Notes under the pieces: model-generated
Told to the model about the DNA's origin: nothing
Seen by the model: the letters and a program-made list of their open reading frames with translations, nothing else
The model's database searches: none
Assembly (NCBI RefSeq): GCF_963576545.1
Contig: NC_083646.1
Span: forward strand, 9,577,491-9,641,490
Direction of reading: 5' to 3'
DNA length: 64,000 nt
Source: Limanda limanda
Taxonomy: Eukaryota > Chordata > Actinopteri > Pleuronectiformes > Pleuronectidae
Position numbers and translations under genes: made by a program
Shown here: positions 11,150 to 23,150 of the stretch, one piece after another
Numbering within the stretch: the stretch's first letter is position 1
Layout of the letters: every line of letters begins with the position of its first letter

Positions 11150-14040
11150 ATTTGTAGCAGAACACTCGAAACCCTCTGAGAGTCCGCAAAGCACCACCTG
11201 CTCTTACACACATTAGTCAAACATCCCCTTTTCGGTCTATCTCTCCGTCTGCACTCGTCCAGCTGAAGTGGGGATCAGAAAGGAGAAGTCAACATTTCAG
11301 GAACCGAATCCTCGCACATTGTAGGCAGATGTAGCTATATAGTAGGAATGCGTGACTGTCTCAGGGGAATTATGACATCTATTTTTTAAATATGGCTGCA
11401 GCCAGCTGGGGCAGACAGGCAGTACGTGACTGGTGACCTCAATGTGGAAAAAAAAACATCTATTTTTTGCAATGTGAACCCACATGCAGCTTATGATACT
11501 TTGACATATACAGTTAAATGCTCACATAAAGGGAACCAGGAGGCAGAAATTGATTTGACAAAATAATACACAAAAGGAGGAGAAGTGAAAGTGCTTGGTT
11601 AGCAAGAATTTCATAGTCTCCCCTTTTGTCATTTTTCTTGTTTTGATATGTTATGCCCTGCATGTAGACTGTTGTTGAAACGTGGTGTTAACCCGACAGG
11701 AGTTGTACAAAGTTTAGAAATATGTGTGACGTTTTTGTTTAGACAGTATAGGATCATAAAAATACTTTCTGGATGCAAACTATCACGCTGATGCAGGACA
11801 CAACATTAGATACAGATTATATCCCCTTAAACAGAACACAACAGGAAATCCACATGATAAAAAACATCATAACAGATACATTAACATGATTTTATGATGG
11901 TAAGGATGGTTTGGATATTCACTAATAATGATTTCACAGTTTTCTGCAGATGCCTGGTAAGCAGAAACGCCAGAGTCTGGAACTGCATTTTGTGTCCACA
12001 CTACAAATATTTTATTCACTTTGAAAGTTTAGGAGAAGATTTTAGGGGGAAGTAAATATAAAATATGTTCAAGAGATGTTAAAACCAGCTCTTTCAGTTT
12101 TACAATATAATTTCTCCGAAATAAGTAATGTGTTAAGTGTCAGAGGAACCGACGGCACTTGTGGTTTTATCTGTCTTGACCATGCGTCTTCTGGTAAATT
12201 ATATTATTGTGCAACAGTTGTTTCTCTTCCTTCTGACATGGTCTGACTTGTTAAAGAATGATGCATTAAACATACCACAGAAACCTATTGTTCTAGTTAG
12301 TTGTTGATGTATGTTCAGTTAACTAAATGTGAGATTCAATCCAAAGTGACGATGTGCAAGTCATTTCCACTATTGCAATTTATCAAGCTCCCTTACAAAC
12401 TGCAGATCCTATAAGATACTATAGCCTGTTATGTTTGGAAAGACACATTTAATGAATATTGCAAAAAGGTTAATCCTTGTGTTTGATGTTGATATTGTCT
12501 TTACCTCGACATTTTAGTCTCCAGTCTTGCAAAACTAATTTGCAATAATTATTCCTCAAGCCAAATAGAATATAAAGCCTTCATTGTGATTGCACCAAAG
12601 AAAGCAATACGACGAAATCAGGTGATGAAAAAAAGTGCAAATGTACACAATCAATATATATGAATTTTAAATAAAATAATTTAAGAAATCCATATTAAAA
12701 CATATAAGGAAATACTTTGATATCTTATTTATTGTAGGGGCTATAAATAAACCACTGTTTGCTTTGCTTCTTAAAAAAGTCACTCACAGACTACAAATCC
12801 CTGAAAACCATAACAAATACATGGCATCATTAAAAAGAAGTTATCAGAAGAAGAAGATTATTCTACTGTTATTTTGAGCTTTTTAAGAGGGCCCCGGGTA
12901 ATTCAGACAGAACATAAAGAATGTGGAGCAGCATTAAACAAATGTTTTAACCAAGTTGTGAAATATTTACAGATGTATGATTCCATAGTGAGCAGCCCAG
13001 GTATAAAAGTCAAGATTCAGAGATAGAGTTTGTTCCAGTCGAGCGTATAAAAGTAGTGAGCCCTGGGCTGGGCCAGGACTCTTATGGAAATACATCTTGT
13101 TAACTTTTTATGTTTTTGTCTTGTGCAATTCTGCAATTTGATGCATCACCAATGTTTGTGTTTCTTATTATTTGTAGCTTGTTTGTTTCTTTAACTTAGG
13201 TACCTGCTATATGGCTGAAACTGTGCTATCTTTTGTTGGATATCTGTGCTTTTAATTTTGTTTTGTAATTTTTGACAGAATAAAACTAATGTAGTGCTTT
13301 TGATTTAATTTTGAATTTGAATTATGTCTTTGTATTACATCGCCCAAGGAGGTTATGTGTTCGATGAAAAAAATCAGGCATTTTTAGGGGTCTGATATTT
13401 ATGAGTGTGATTTGACGCAGATTCAAATAAAATTCTGAATTTCATGAATTAAATGTGGTTTATTACGCAGACTGTTGGGCCTTAGTGGAGCTACACACTC
13501 TACTGAATGCCATTCTAGTTATATTTATGCATATTGAACTTGTTTTGGCCGTGTTATGTATAAACTCCACCCTAATGTTTAGCCAGCTGGCTCAGATAAC
13601 AAATAAAACAATAAAACATATGCTCTCTAGCCTCTCAGCTTGTGTAACCCCAGCATGCACGTGTTGGGAGCTGCCCAGTGGTTTCTGTTGAACTGTGTGT
13701 ACATCTGGACATTACACACAATTACACACAAGAAGAAAGGCTGATTGTTGCGCAAACCTTGTTCCCAGTCAAGTCAGTACAGCTCCGCACCTGCACTAAA
13801 GGCGAACCCTAGTTTATAAACTGCTACAATACAAACAGCCTCTGCATGCCAGCTTTGTTCTTGAATTACTGTGCGCTGATAAAAAAAACGTGTCACGTTA
13901 AGTGGACCCTTTAGAAAGCTGTGATACGCCCAAAAACCAAACATTTAACTTTTGTATTCACAGGGTGTTTGCACCAAGCTAAATGCTCATTGTGTGTCTG
14001 ATCGTATCAGTAGAAACTGAACTCAGACATAGGACTGATG
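11150..14040. other. Intergenic region upstream of cnfn
   Basis: AT-rich sequence with no supported gene. The left end holds the promoter side of the minus-strand chemokine receptor; the right end leads into the cnfn promoter. Open frames are short and lack splice context. Confidence 0.5.
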
Positions 14041-14050
14041 TCACAATGGG

Positions 14051-14056
14051 TATAAG
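14051..14056 (+). promoter_or_regulatory. TATA-like box of cnfn
   Basis: TATAAG lies about 90 bases upstream of the donor at 14143/14144, which ends a probable non-coding first exon (roughly 14080-14143). The order TATA box, short leader exon, then a coding exon starting almost at the ATG fits a small tissue-restricted gene. The transcription start is inferred, not seen. Confidence 0.5.
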
Positions 14057-14414
14057 AGCTGTGGCCAGGCCCTCGCCCGCCTGTTCCTGGGCCACTGACC
14101 GTCGACACTGTCAGACCACAGCAACTTCAGCAGGAGAGATCAGGTGAGGTTCTGTGAAGCAAAGTTAGCTCCAAGCTGAGGGGGTTGAGTCCTTCTTCAC
14201 AGCAGACGCTTCAGGCTTTTTATTCAAATCATTTATCCTCAATAATTCCACTATTTATTGCTATAAGTGAAGTAAACTAAATTGTTCTTATGGCTGGAAT
14301 GGAAATCTGCATAGGCTCCAACGGCACAAAACTGGACATATTCTTCTTAGAGGGGAGACATGGCTGCAAATAGGGTTTAGAAAATGTCCTAACATCCCTT
14401 TTCTTCTTGCAGAG

Positions 14415-14940
14415 ATGGCGTTCCAGTCCAATGTGATCAGCTCGCAGCCTCAGGTCTCAGTCACGCAGTATACTGTGTCTACCGGAATGTCAGATTGGAG
14501 CTCAAATGTGTGCGACTGCTGTGAAGACTGTGGAATCTGTACGTGATTTTACGTAGACGAGCAGAAATCAGCGATCACTGTGAAATTAATTCCAGTCTGA
14601 CACCGTTGTCTTTCACCTGCAGGTCTTTGTGCCACATTCGTCCCGTGTATTCTTGGCTGTAAGGTGGCTCAGGACAATGGAGACAGCTGCTGCCTTCCTT
14701 TCCTTCCTGGTGCCATGATTGCTCTGAGGACGAGCATCCGCAGCAGACACCACATTCAAGTAAGTGTGCTTTGAGTGTGCTTTACCCTAAGCAATCCTTC
14801 CCCCCCGCGATAATGGTCACAAGTTTATTCTGCCTGTTCTCTTCCCCCAGGGCTCAGTGTGTGATGACTGGGTTGTCATGGCCTGCCTGCCTCTGTGTGG
14901 ACTGTGCCAGATGGCCCGGGAGCAGAAGATGAGAGGATAA
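14415..14940 (+). CDS. cnfn: Cornifelin (PLAC8 family, Cys-rich)
   Basis: Small PLAC8-domain protein of 116 residues. Coding exons: 14415-14538, 14623-14759 and 14851-14940, after a likely non-coding exon ending at 14143. Seen: a short polar N-terminus, then DW..., a CDCCEDCGICLC cluster, a second CC in the middle, and an end that agrees closely with human cornifelin (HIQGSV..DW, LCQMARE.K.RG). Mammalian cornifelin is a component of the cornified envelope; fish relatives (ponzr/cornifelin homologues) act in epithelia and the kidney. The TATA-like box and polyadenylation signal at 15189 frame a compact gene. The cnfn-prr19-pafah1b3 neighbourhood supports orthology with CNFN rather than another PLAC8 member. 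Confidence 0.9.
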
Positions 14941-15188
14941 AAAGATTTACAAATAACAAGGCACTTGTGGAAAACGTTCATTTCTTGGTCTGGACACCAT
15001 TTCTCCATCTCACATTACAGTTTGCTTTATTCACACGTATAAGTTTACAATGTAAGAATAATAACTGTAAGATCAGACTGAACTGCAATTTTATTTGACT
15101 TTATTATTTTGTACTAATATGCTATATACTGCATCTAATATACATATTTATACATATCACAGGTGTAGGCAGGTTTTCAGAGAGTTTC

Positions 15189-15194
15189 AATAAA
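15189..15194 (+). terminator. Polyadenylation signal of cnfn
   Basis: Canonical AATAAA about 250 bases downstream of the cnfn stop codon. Confidence 0.55.
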
Positions 15195-15199
15195 AAGAC

Positions 15200-16810
15200 A
15201 AGAGAAATATTTCATTAGGCCTTTACATCGAACCAGAGTCTTTCATGTCCAGTTAAACAGCGACTCACTGTGTTGAAATTGTCTTCATGCAACAAACTGG
15301 CGAACACATGAAGAAGTAAAGGCGGACCTTCCCATTTCAGTGTGACGCAACAAGTTCATTGTGGTGAATTTACAAGAGTTAATACTATTGAATATATTAG
15401 TATCAGAATATTGTTTCCCTTGAATTTTGTTACATATTCATCAATAAATATAGAAAATAAATATGATGTATTTAATGGCAAATGCATTCAAACAACAGTG
15501 TTTCAATAAAACTTTGTCGGATTATCATGTTGGGACTTTTTTTTGTTTTGTTGCTGTGACTTTATATGGAAAGGGAGGGAAGGGTTGCACCCGCCTTCCT
15601 CATTCTAGTTTTCATGAGAATCTTACATGATCACGTTGCATGAAGCTTGTTGATGAAGCAAGGTCAGCTGAGAAACATTCCACTGAACAGGTAAGACTAC
15701 CATTGCAAAACACTGCGATTGAGTGTCATTTCTTGTACATATTCTATGTACATATTTTCTGTATTATTATCTGATTTCATTCTTTTATATTCTATTTTAA
15801 CACCTTCTTCATTCTGACCTCATCTGCTGCTGTAACAAGAGAATTTGCCCAGCGTGCGGATCAATCAAGTTTAGCTTAATATGTAAAGTAAGATATTTAG
15901 TGATTGTTTTTCTCGTCGCGCCAAAATGAAAACAGCTACGTTAAAGATTATATGAGGATGACAAAACACACATTTTGAAGAGCTCGAATTCGAAATGTGT
16001 GGGAGAATATTTGTGACAGATATTGTTTGTTATAATGTTTATCCAATGATATCAACCATTTGATAGCATGTTTTTAACAGTATCAAATGTGAATCGAAAT
16101 GAAGTGATATGCATGTCTGGGGGAGGATAAGGAGGAACTCAAGAGCAGAGAGAAAAGGGATATGAAAACACTAAAGAAGAACCGAGTTATCTTCGGTTTT
16201 TAAACGTTTCCCTGGAAATACCTCACCCAGCTGTACCATCCTAGGTGAGGACGAAGAGCTGCTTTAAGGAACCTGGAGACAGCGGAGCTCGGTTCTGGTG
16301 AGAAGCAGAAACATCAGCGAGCAGCGGCTTGAATCGCCGGTGCAGTGCAGACCATCATAAAAAGGGTATTTGTATTTTGTATTTTAAGACTCAATGTCAT
16401 TTCTATCTTGATCAATTTTGTCATGTTTTCAGACTTTAAACACCATAAAAATTCATTTTTGTCTTTCAAATAATTGTTTGAGACAGGATGTAACGCATAC
16501 AATTATAATTATATATTCTCAGCGTTTTGAGTGCTTTACCATTCTAACATGAACCTATTAGTCCCTTTAACATTTTAGAGAGGATATCCTTGTCCTCTAA
16601 GGGTACAGGGAAACAGACAATATGTGCAGTATGAATGGTGTTACGTACATTACATATAGGATTGTGGGAACAGGTCTGTAAAGGACTTCCTGCTTTGAAA
16701 GCAAGAATTTTCCAGTAAATGTCGCTACCATTGTCCTGGTTTGAAACCATAAGTTTAAATTCCCTCGTTCAACATGAGGTGATGTGTTATTTCCTCCTCT
16801 CTATCTCCAG
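15200..16810. other. Intergenic region and 5' leader of the TLR gene
   Basis: No coding region seen. A possible non-coding first exon of the TLR ends at a good donor (ggttctg then gtgag, 16297/16298). The acceptor at 16810 (ctatctccag) starts the exon that carries the whole TLR reading frame. The rest is AT-rich intergenic or intronic sequence. Confidence 0.5.
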
Positions 16811-16930
16811 ATACCTGTGCCACGATCAACGAATCAACGACCCAGAGTTCTGTCCCACAGATACAAGCAAACCAAATCAAGAGAGACTCAAAAGATTCAC
16901 AGGCGTTTCTCTGGACTGTAAGAAGAGAAA

Positions 16931-19852
16931 ATGTCCCGTCTAACTCATCAGTTCTTGTCGGTTGCACTTATGCTTGGTGCTGCTCAACTCATCAGAAGTT
17001 ACAGCTTCAACAACTGCCTTGCTGACACATACTCAAAGGGCAAAGGCTTCAAATGCATCAATCGCTGGGCAAACAACATATCTGCCATTATAGGTGATCT
17101 GCCGTCATCTGTCACCAATCTCACCGTCTCACTTGATCAACTGCAGGACATTCCCGACCACAGCTTTAAGCATCTGCCAAATCTTCAGAACCTCAGATTA
17201 GATCATAACAACTTGAGTAACATCGGTCAACTAGCTTTCAATCTATTGGATCAACTTCACTCCCTCAATTTGTCTTTCAACAACATATCCCAGCTAAACC
17301 CGTTTGTGTTTCAGGGGCTTCACAACCTCACCTTTCTCTCGCTGACCAACAACACATTGAAGCAGCTTCCTGAGGGAATTTTCTCTTCCAATCTCAATCT
17401 GACCACTTTAATCATGGGGCAAAACCTTCTGATGAATTTCTCTGGGATCGTCGGGTCAGTGTCACATCTGACAGATCTAAAGACACTGGACCTTAGCTTT
17501 AACAGTTTGACCTCCCTCAGCCACTCAAATGCGTCACTACCCACATCCCTCAAAGTTTTGTATTTGGCTAGAAATCAACTGACCACGTTAGGATGTGAAC
17601 GTTCATTTCTCGTGTACATTAAAGTTCTAGACTTGTCGTACAATTCCATGCTCCCAACGGTGGCTTTTCAGGGAGTGAACTTGAAACATTTGAACTTTTT
17701 GCGTTTGCGTTCAACGAGTGTCAAGGTAGTGGATTTCTTAAATACCAGTGACATCGATGCAGGACACGTTGATTTCTCTGGCACAGGTCTGAGAAATGAC
17801 AGCCTGCTCACAGACCTGTGCAAGTTGTTAAAAAGAAAAGTGAAAAAGATCAAAGATTTGCGGCTGGGTAGTAATTGGATTAGGGAACTTACCAACAACA
17901 CACTGTGCTATTGTCCTGAAATCACAAGGTCTCTGGATCTATCCCACAATCGACTGAGAAACATAAATTGCCTTACATTCCTCGATAGACATATAGACAT
18001 AAAGATCGTTAATGTGGAGCATAACATTCTCAACTCTCTCCAATCCTGTCAAGGCCATACTAAGGTTCATGTCCAAGAGCTGAGCTATCGTTACAACCGC
18101 ATCCTCTCAGTGAGTGATTTTGCTTTCTATAATGTGCCAAATATCAAGAAGCTACAACTTAACATAAACTCAATTTCTTTTCTCGATCGTAGGGCTCTCA
18201 AAGGGCTCAAACAGCTCGAGTTACTCCGCTTGGACAACAACCTCTTGACTGATTTGAATGGAGATAACTTTAAAGATAATGTCAAACTGCAAACCCTTAA
18301 CCTACGCAACAATCGTATTTCTGTCATCTTCAATTCGACCTTCCTCATGCTCAGGAATCTGACTATATTGGACCTTGGAGTTAATAAGATCAGTCATATT
18401 AATCCTTCAGGTCTGGATGGACTCATAAGTCTGTCCAAACTCTATCTAGATGGAAACAACCTAGAAAAGAAGGACTTTTTAACAGGTTCCCTCTTTCATG
18501 TATTTCAAGATACACTCACAACGCTGGATCTACAGAGTAATCACATTCGTTTCTTCTCCGAAGTTGAGTGGTCACCATTTCAGAATCTCAGCAAGCTCAG
18601 TGATCTGAAATTGGATAGGCAGCAGCCTTATGGCATGACTGTTTTACCCCGCGCTTTTTTCCGTGGCCTGCACTCATTGACATCACTGTATCTCACCAAC
18701 AATAATCTCAATAATCTTTCCCCGGGTGTGTTCGATGATCTGACAGGCTTGCGTTTCCTCAACCTGGACAGCTGCTGTGTTGGGGTGATAAAACTACGAC
18801 CAGGAATTTTCAAAAATCAGAGAAATTTGACCACATTGATTGTAGAAAATATGGGCATTCAGAACTTCTCAAAGGAGGTTTTTGGGAATCTTACACAGTT
18901 ACGCAGGTTGCAGATGAACCGCAATGTGATGCAGAGTATTCCTGTGGATGCACTACAAAGTCTACCTAAACTCAGCTACCTTGACATACGTAATATTCCT
19001 TTAAGCTGCACCTGCAAGAACATCTTGCTGCAAAATTGGACACGATACGACCCAAATGTCCAGGTAGTCTATCTGTACAGTCTGCTGTGCCAATCTGATC
19101 CATCGATTAAATTCTACAACTTTGATACCAAAGTTTGCTTCATAGATCTAGGTGAGTACATGTTCTTCAGCACAGCAGCTGTGCTCTTCCTGTTCACAGT
19201 CTCTCCTCTACTTTATGTCAAACTCTATTGGAAATTCAAGTACAGCTACTATGTGTTCCGTTCCTGGTTTAGTGAGCAGTGGCGCAGACTCAGGGAGGAG
19301 GAGGAAAACTGTAAATATGATGCTTTCATTTCCTACAATTCCTCTGATGAACAGTGGGTCATGGATCAGTTAGTGCCCAACCTGGAGGGAAATGGATCGT
19401 CTTTTAAACTTTGCCTACATCACAGGGACTTTGAACTGGGCCGCGATATTGTGGACAACATTGTCTCTGCCGTTTACAGCAGCCGGAAAACTATTTGTGT
19501 GGTGAGCAGGAATTTCCTACAAAGCGAGTGGTGTTCCCTGGAAATCCAGCTGGCCAGCTACCGACTCTTCGATGAGCACCGAGACGTTCTTCTGCTCGTG
19601 TTTCTGGAGCCGATCTCGGAGAGGAAGCTGTCATCCTATCACCGCATGAGGAAAGTCATGCTAAAAAAGACGTATCTGCAGTGGCCGGGCTCGGACTGCA
19701 CCGATCCAATACAGGCCCAAGACCTGTTCTGGAATCAGCTACGTAGGGGGATAAGGATGGAGAGCAGACTCGAAACAGAGGACAGCACCAAATGTGATGA
19801 TAAAACTGAACATTTAGAGACAACAGATGAAAAATGTTACTTGCTACCTTAA
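16931..19852 (+). CDS. Toll-like receptor of the fish TLR21/22/23 group (TLR22-like)
   Basis: A 973-residue receptor in one coding exon; the ATG is about 120 bases after the acceptor at 16810. Order: signal peptide (about 1-24), a long series of leucine-rich repeats with many N-glycosylation sites (about 50-680), an LRRCT with CTC (near residue 692), a transmembrane helix (about 743-766), and a cytoplasmic TIR domain from YDAFISY (residue 796) to about 945. Box 2 is HHRDFELG (831-837): the usual BB-loop Pro is Leu, as I expect for this fish subgroup. SRKTICV, SEWCSLEIQ and the RMRKVM...KTYLQWP segment fit TLR22/23 better than TLR2, TLR5 or TLR9. TLR22 has been linked to sensing double-stranded RNA; the ligand here is inferred. 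It sits between cnfn and prr19, where I know of no mammalian TLR. Confidence 0.88.
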   Translation: MSRLTHQFLSVALMLGAAQLIRSYSFNNCLADTYSKGKGFKCINRWANNISAIIGDLPSSVTNLTVSLDQLQDIPDHSFKHLPNLQNLRLDHNNLSNIGQLAFNLLDQLHSLNLSFNNISQLNPFVFQGLHNLTFLSLTNNTLKQLPEGIFSSNLNLTTLIMGQNLLMNFSGIVGSVSHLTDLKTLDLSFNSLTSLSHSNASLPTSLKVLYLARNQLTTLGCERSFLVYIKVLDLSYNSMLPTVAFQGVNLKHLNFLRLRSTSVKVVDFLNTSDIDAGHVDFSGTGLRNDSLLTDLCKLLKRKVKKIKDLRLGSNWIRELTNNTLCYCPEITRSLDLSHNRLRNINCLTFLDRHIDIKIVNVEHNILNSLQSCQGHTKVHVQELSYRYNRILSVSDFAFYNVPNIKKLQLNINSISFLDRRALKGLKQLELLRLDNNLLTDLNGDNFKDNVKLQTLNLRNNRISVIFNSTFLMLRNLTILDLGVNKISHINPSGLDGLISLSKLYLDGNNLEKKDFLTGSLFHVFQDTLTTLDLQSNHIRFFSEVEWSPFQNLSKLSDLKLDRQQPYGMTVLPRAFFRGLHSLTSLYLTNNNLNNLSPGVFDDLTGLRFLNLDSCCVGVIKLRPGIFKNQRNLTTLIVENMGIQNFSKEVFGNLTQLRRLQMNRNVMQSIPVDALQSLPKLSYLDIRNIPLSCTCKNILLQNWTRYDPNVQVVYLYSLLCQSDPSIKFYNFDTKVCFIDLGEYMFFSTAAVLFLFTVSPLLYVKLYWKFKYSYYVFRSWFSEQWRRLREEEENCKYDAFISYNSSDEQWVMDQLVPNLEGNGSSFKLCLHHRDFELGRDIVDNIVSAVYSSRKTICVVSRNFLQSEWCSLEIQLASYRLFDEHRDVLLLVFLEPISERKLSSYHRMRKVMLKKTYLQWPGSDCTDPIQAQDLFWNQLRRGIRMESRLETEDSTKCDDKTEHLETTDEKCYLLP

Positions 19853-20326
19853 AACACAATACTTTTAATTGAAATTTAAGAGATAAACCCTTCAGCATGT
19901 TAAACAAATAATTAATTAAGGCTGTAGGGAGAGGGTCACGAGAATATCTGAATGTACAGTGTGATGCATTGTAGATCAACAAATTGTTTTTTTTATATGA
20001 GCATGAATCAGCATTGTCATTTAACTTCTGGTGATCAGAATAGCTTTATTTTGTGTATTTTATTAGCTATACTTGAAGCTTGGCTTTTCTCTATTGTACA
20101 ATTGCACAAAGTGTTTTCTTGCATGTTAATATACAGCCCATATACAAAAGGAATAACTGAATAATTGTCACAATAGCACAGACTTTGCAAATAATATTCC
20201 TCTGTACAGAATTTCCAATTATAGCACATGTGTTAATGAAGACGTGCTCTGTAAATTAAAACAATGCTCCAGAGATGCAAACAACTCCTAATCGTGTGGT
20301 TCTTTATCTATTAAACATCACAAATG

Positions 20327-20332
20327 AATAAA
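20327..20332 (+). terminator. Candidate polyadenylation signal of the TLR gene
   Basis: AATAAA about 480 bases after the TLR stop codon, just before the convergently transcribed prr19 reading frame ends at 20485. The two 3' ends are therefore very close. Confidence 0.45.
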
Positions 20333-20484
20333 AGAGCAAACTTGAGATAACAACTATTGTTATGACTTTCGAAGCTAAAAATGCCAAGACACAAACAAAC
20401 AAATATTTTAAACGTCTGTGAAAAAGATAAACATCCTGTTTAGCTGGTCAAACTTGGCAAAGTTTGGCAGAGTTTGGTGACACA

Positions 20485-23150
20485 TCAGTACAATTTCATA
20501 GGTGGGAAGGACCAGAGCTCAGGGCTTGGTAAAGAGGAAAGACAAGGTGCTGGGCCTCTTTCTAGCATGTGAGAGGGGGGGTAGTGGCTCATGTCTGTGT
20601 GGTAGGAGCTGATGGGAGGGCAAGTTAAAGCGGGACTGGATTGGTTAAAAGGCTGGAAAATACTGCTCGGATTAGGATGGTGAATTTGTGAGGAGAAGGA
20701 AGGAGGGAAAGAAAATCGTTCAGTTTGAAACGGGTGTTGGTCTTGGGGAAAGTGCATTGGCCCTGCTGAGTGTCTATCTATCATCTGTGTTTGATAAGGA
20801 AAGAGGGGCTTAGTGTCCTTATACTGAGGCCCACAGCTCTTCTCTCTGAATGCTCCGGTGTGGTCACTAATGCTGTTATCAAAGGGATAAAAAATGACTG
20901 ACTCTTTGCAGTTAGTCCTGTTGAGACCAGCATCCCATCGCTGAGATGCTGAGGCTTTGTCTCCCCAGCACGAGGTGGGAGAGGATGGGAACAAATAATC
21001 ACGTTCAACGTTCATGCGGAACTGAGGAGAGGAACCAAGTCCGAGGATATCGTCCGAAGGCCTGGCGGAAGAATCCATAGGGCTCTTCGATGAGTCAGCA
21101 TTCTACACAAGAAACACCAGAGAGCATTTTATTCCAAACATTGTCTGATGATTGTAAAATAAAGGAGAACAGCTTGAAACTGATTTAAATGTGAGAGTGC
21201 CAGTGTAAACTTACCCATTTGGGGCTCTGCTGTGGCTGCAGACTGGACTTGAGGTTAAAATGCTTGCTTCTCATTTCTCTCAAAGCTGTGGTGTCCGAAC
21301 ATGGCGCACCAACCGCGTCGGCTTGAAATGCATCTAAATAGAAACGATAACACAACTGAAAACATGTATGCAGTGCTCAACAGTGCTTTTTAAATTAAGA
21401 AATTAACTCAATGAACTCCTAATAGAGGTTCACAATATTTCAAACCTGACTTAAACCTGATTCAGTACATGCCACTGCAATGTGACATGTGTTAAGAAAT
21501 GTGCCAAAAAAAGATAAAGAAAAAGGCCTCAAGCAAGTAAACGTGATTGTTTGTGCTGCAAATATAAAAACTGCTTTGGATTTGAGGAAAAACATCATTC
21601 AACAGTTTTATCAGACATAAAAGATACTTTCAGTGTGTTGAGTTAAATGACACTGAATGTTAACATAACTGTCTTTATAAGACAAACTCCACAGCGCAAT
21701 ATGGCCCAAAATGGTTGAGATGAAACATTTCATATCAGTCGATATCAATAATCATATTCAATAAAAGTCACATATTTTACTTGTTTCAGTTGATGAGAAC
21801 TTGGAACCACAATATCTAAACATAAGAATGTTGTGACTGTATGATGATATAGGAATTATCACATAAATACAATCTTTTAACAAATCACAATATTTTCTTC
21901 TTATTGAGAATTCTAAAGCTGTGTCACTGCCCACCTGCAGACGAGAGCTCAAATTGATCTGTCATGGTTGCCTCCTGGTCCCGATCCGAGTGGCGGCGGC
22001 GCTGCTGATAGAGAAGGTTCTCCTGAAGCCGGGGTCCATGCCTCTCCTGAAGCGCCTTCAGCAGAACCTCCCTGCTCTCTGCCAGCAGGTTTCTGCTCCT
22101 CAGACGTGGGAACTGCAGACAGTCACACAAACGTGCTCCCACTGCGGAGACACACCTCGATATAGAGCCAGGATCTTGTTGTCTGTGCTGTGTGAGGGAG
22201 CTGTTGGTCTTGGGTGAGCTGTAGAGCTGAAGAGATCTTGGTCTGAGACGACGAGCGTGTGTCGGTTGAGCAGGAGGCTCCTGGTTCCTCGGAGTAGAAA
22301 TCACTTGCTTCTTTACCTTCTTATACAACCTCTTCACAATGTCTCTGTCGACAGTGGGAGTCAGCTGAAACTCTCTGTCCTTCTCGTGTAGGACAGAGTT
22401 GACCTCCTCACTTATAATAACTTCAGGGGAGCTGTGTTTTGATGAGAAAATGGTTTTGTAGCTTTCAGATGAAAGATCAAGTTGTTGCTGTGGTCTCTGC
22501 CCAGGTGTTATATCTGATTCATGAAGGATTGGCTTCTCTTTTTCCTGGCAAACAACCTGTGTCTTTGCAGCACCGTCTTCTTTCCTCTCAACCGCCAAAA
22601 CCTCATCAGTGCCGGCTTCTAACAAATCTTTACTGGAGAAAGGAGAGGGAATGTGAGGTGTCAAAGATGGATGGTTGTCTTCTTGTGCTTCCTGTCCACC
22701 TGTCTCCAGCCTCCCCTGTCGACTTAACAAGCGTTGAATGTCAATGGACTTCACCTCGTGGTTGAACAGGCCATGGTGTCCTATCAGGCGGCTGTCGGTG
22801 ATGATGCTGGGCTCCTGTGTGGCGCTGAGGACCTTTGAAAATGGGGCATCTTTTCTTGAATTACGGATTCCATGACAAAAGTTATGGAAATGTTCCCTGC
22901 ATTTACTGGTTTGGCTATGGCAGTGATGGTGATGTGATTTCGTCTTTGAAGCCTCTTTCCCTGCTTTTTTCCTCTGGCTCCTCTCCTTGCGAGTTTTAAG
23001 TCGTTTTACTTTTGGCTGCCCATCGGTCTTGCAAGGGATTAAACATTTGCAGTCTGCAGCGAATCTGTCCACTGAGCAACACCTTTTACATGTTGCCTCT
23101 GATGCCTTCTTCTCTTTGGTTGATGAATCCCTGCCACACATGTGGCTCAT
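20485..23150 (-). CDS. prr19: Proline-rich protein 19 (PRR19), meiotic crossover factor
   Basis: A 650-residue protein in three coding exons: 23150-21935, 21333-21215 and 21102-20485, phases 1 and 0. A non-coding first exon ends at a donor at 24773 (about 24850-24773). The chosen ATG (MSHMCGRD) is 24 bases inside the exon, after acceptor ctttcacag. Recognition rests on two blocks I know from human PRR19: GLFNHEVKSIDIQRLL in the first exon and the extreme C-terminus SPELWSFPPMKLY. RNLLAESREVL also matches a conserved helix. The rest is low-complexity, Ser/Pro- and Lys/Arg-rich and probably disordered, with a basic His-rich tract near the start. In mouse, PRR19 works with CNTD1 in maturing meiotic crossovers. 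It is convergent with the TLR and divergent to pafah1b3, as in mammals. Confidence 0.88.

Noticed and set aside
16931..19852. Calling the TLR specifically TLR22, TLR23 or TLR13
   Set aside because: The TIR segments favour TLR22/23 but I cannot separate them without a phylogeny, so no symbol is given.
22439..22765. Plus-strand open frame opposite prr19
   Set aside because: Antisense shadow of the conserved prr19 exon.
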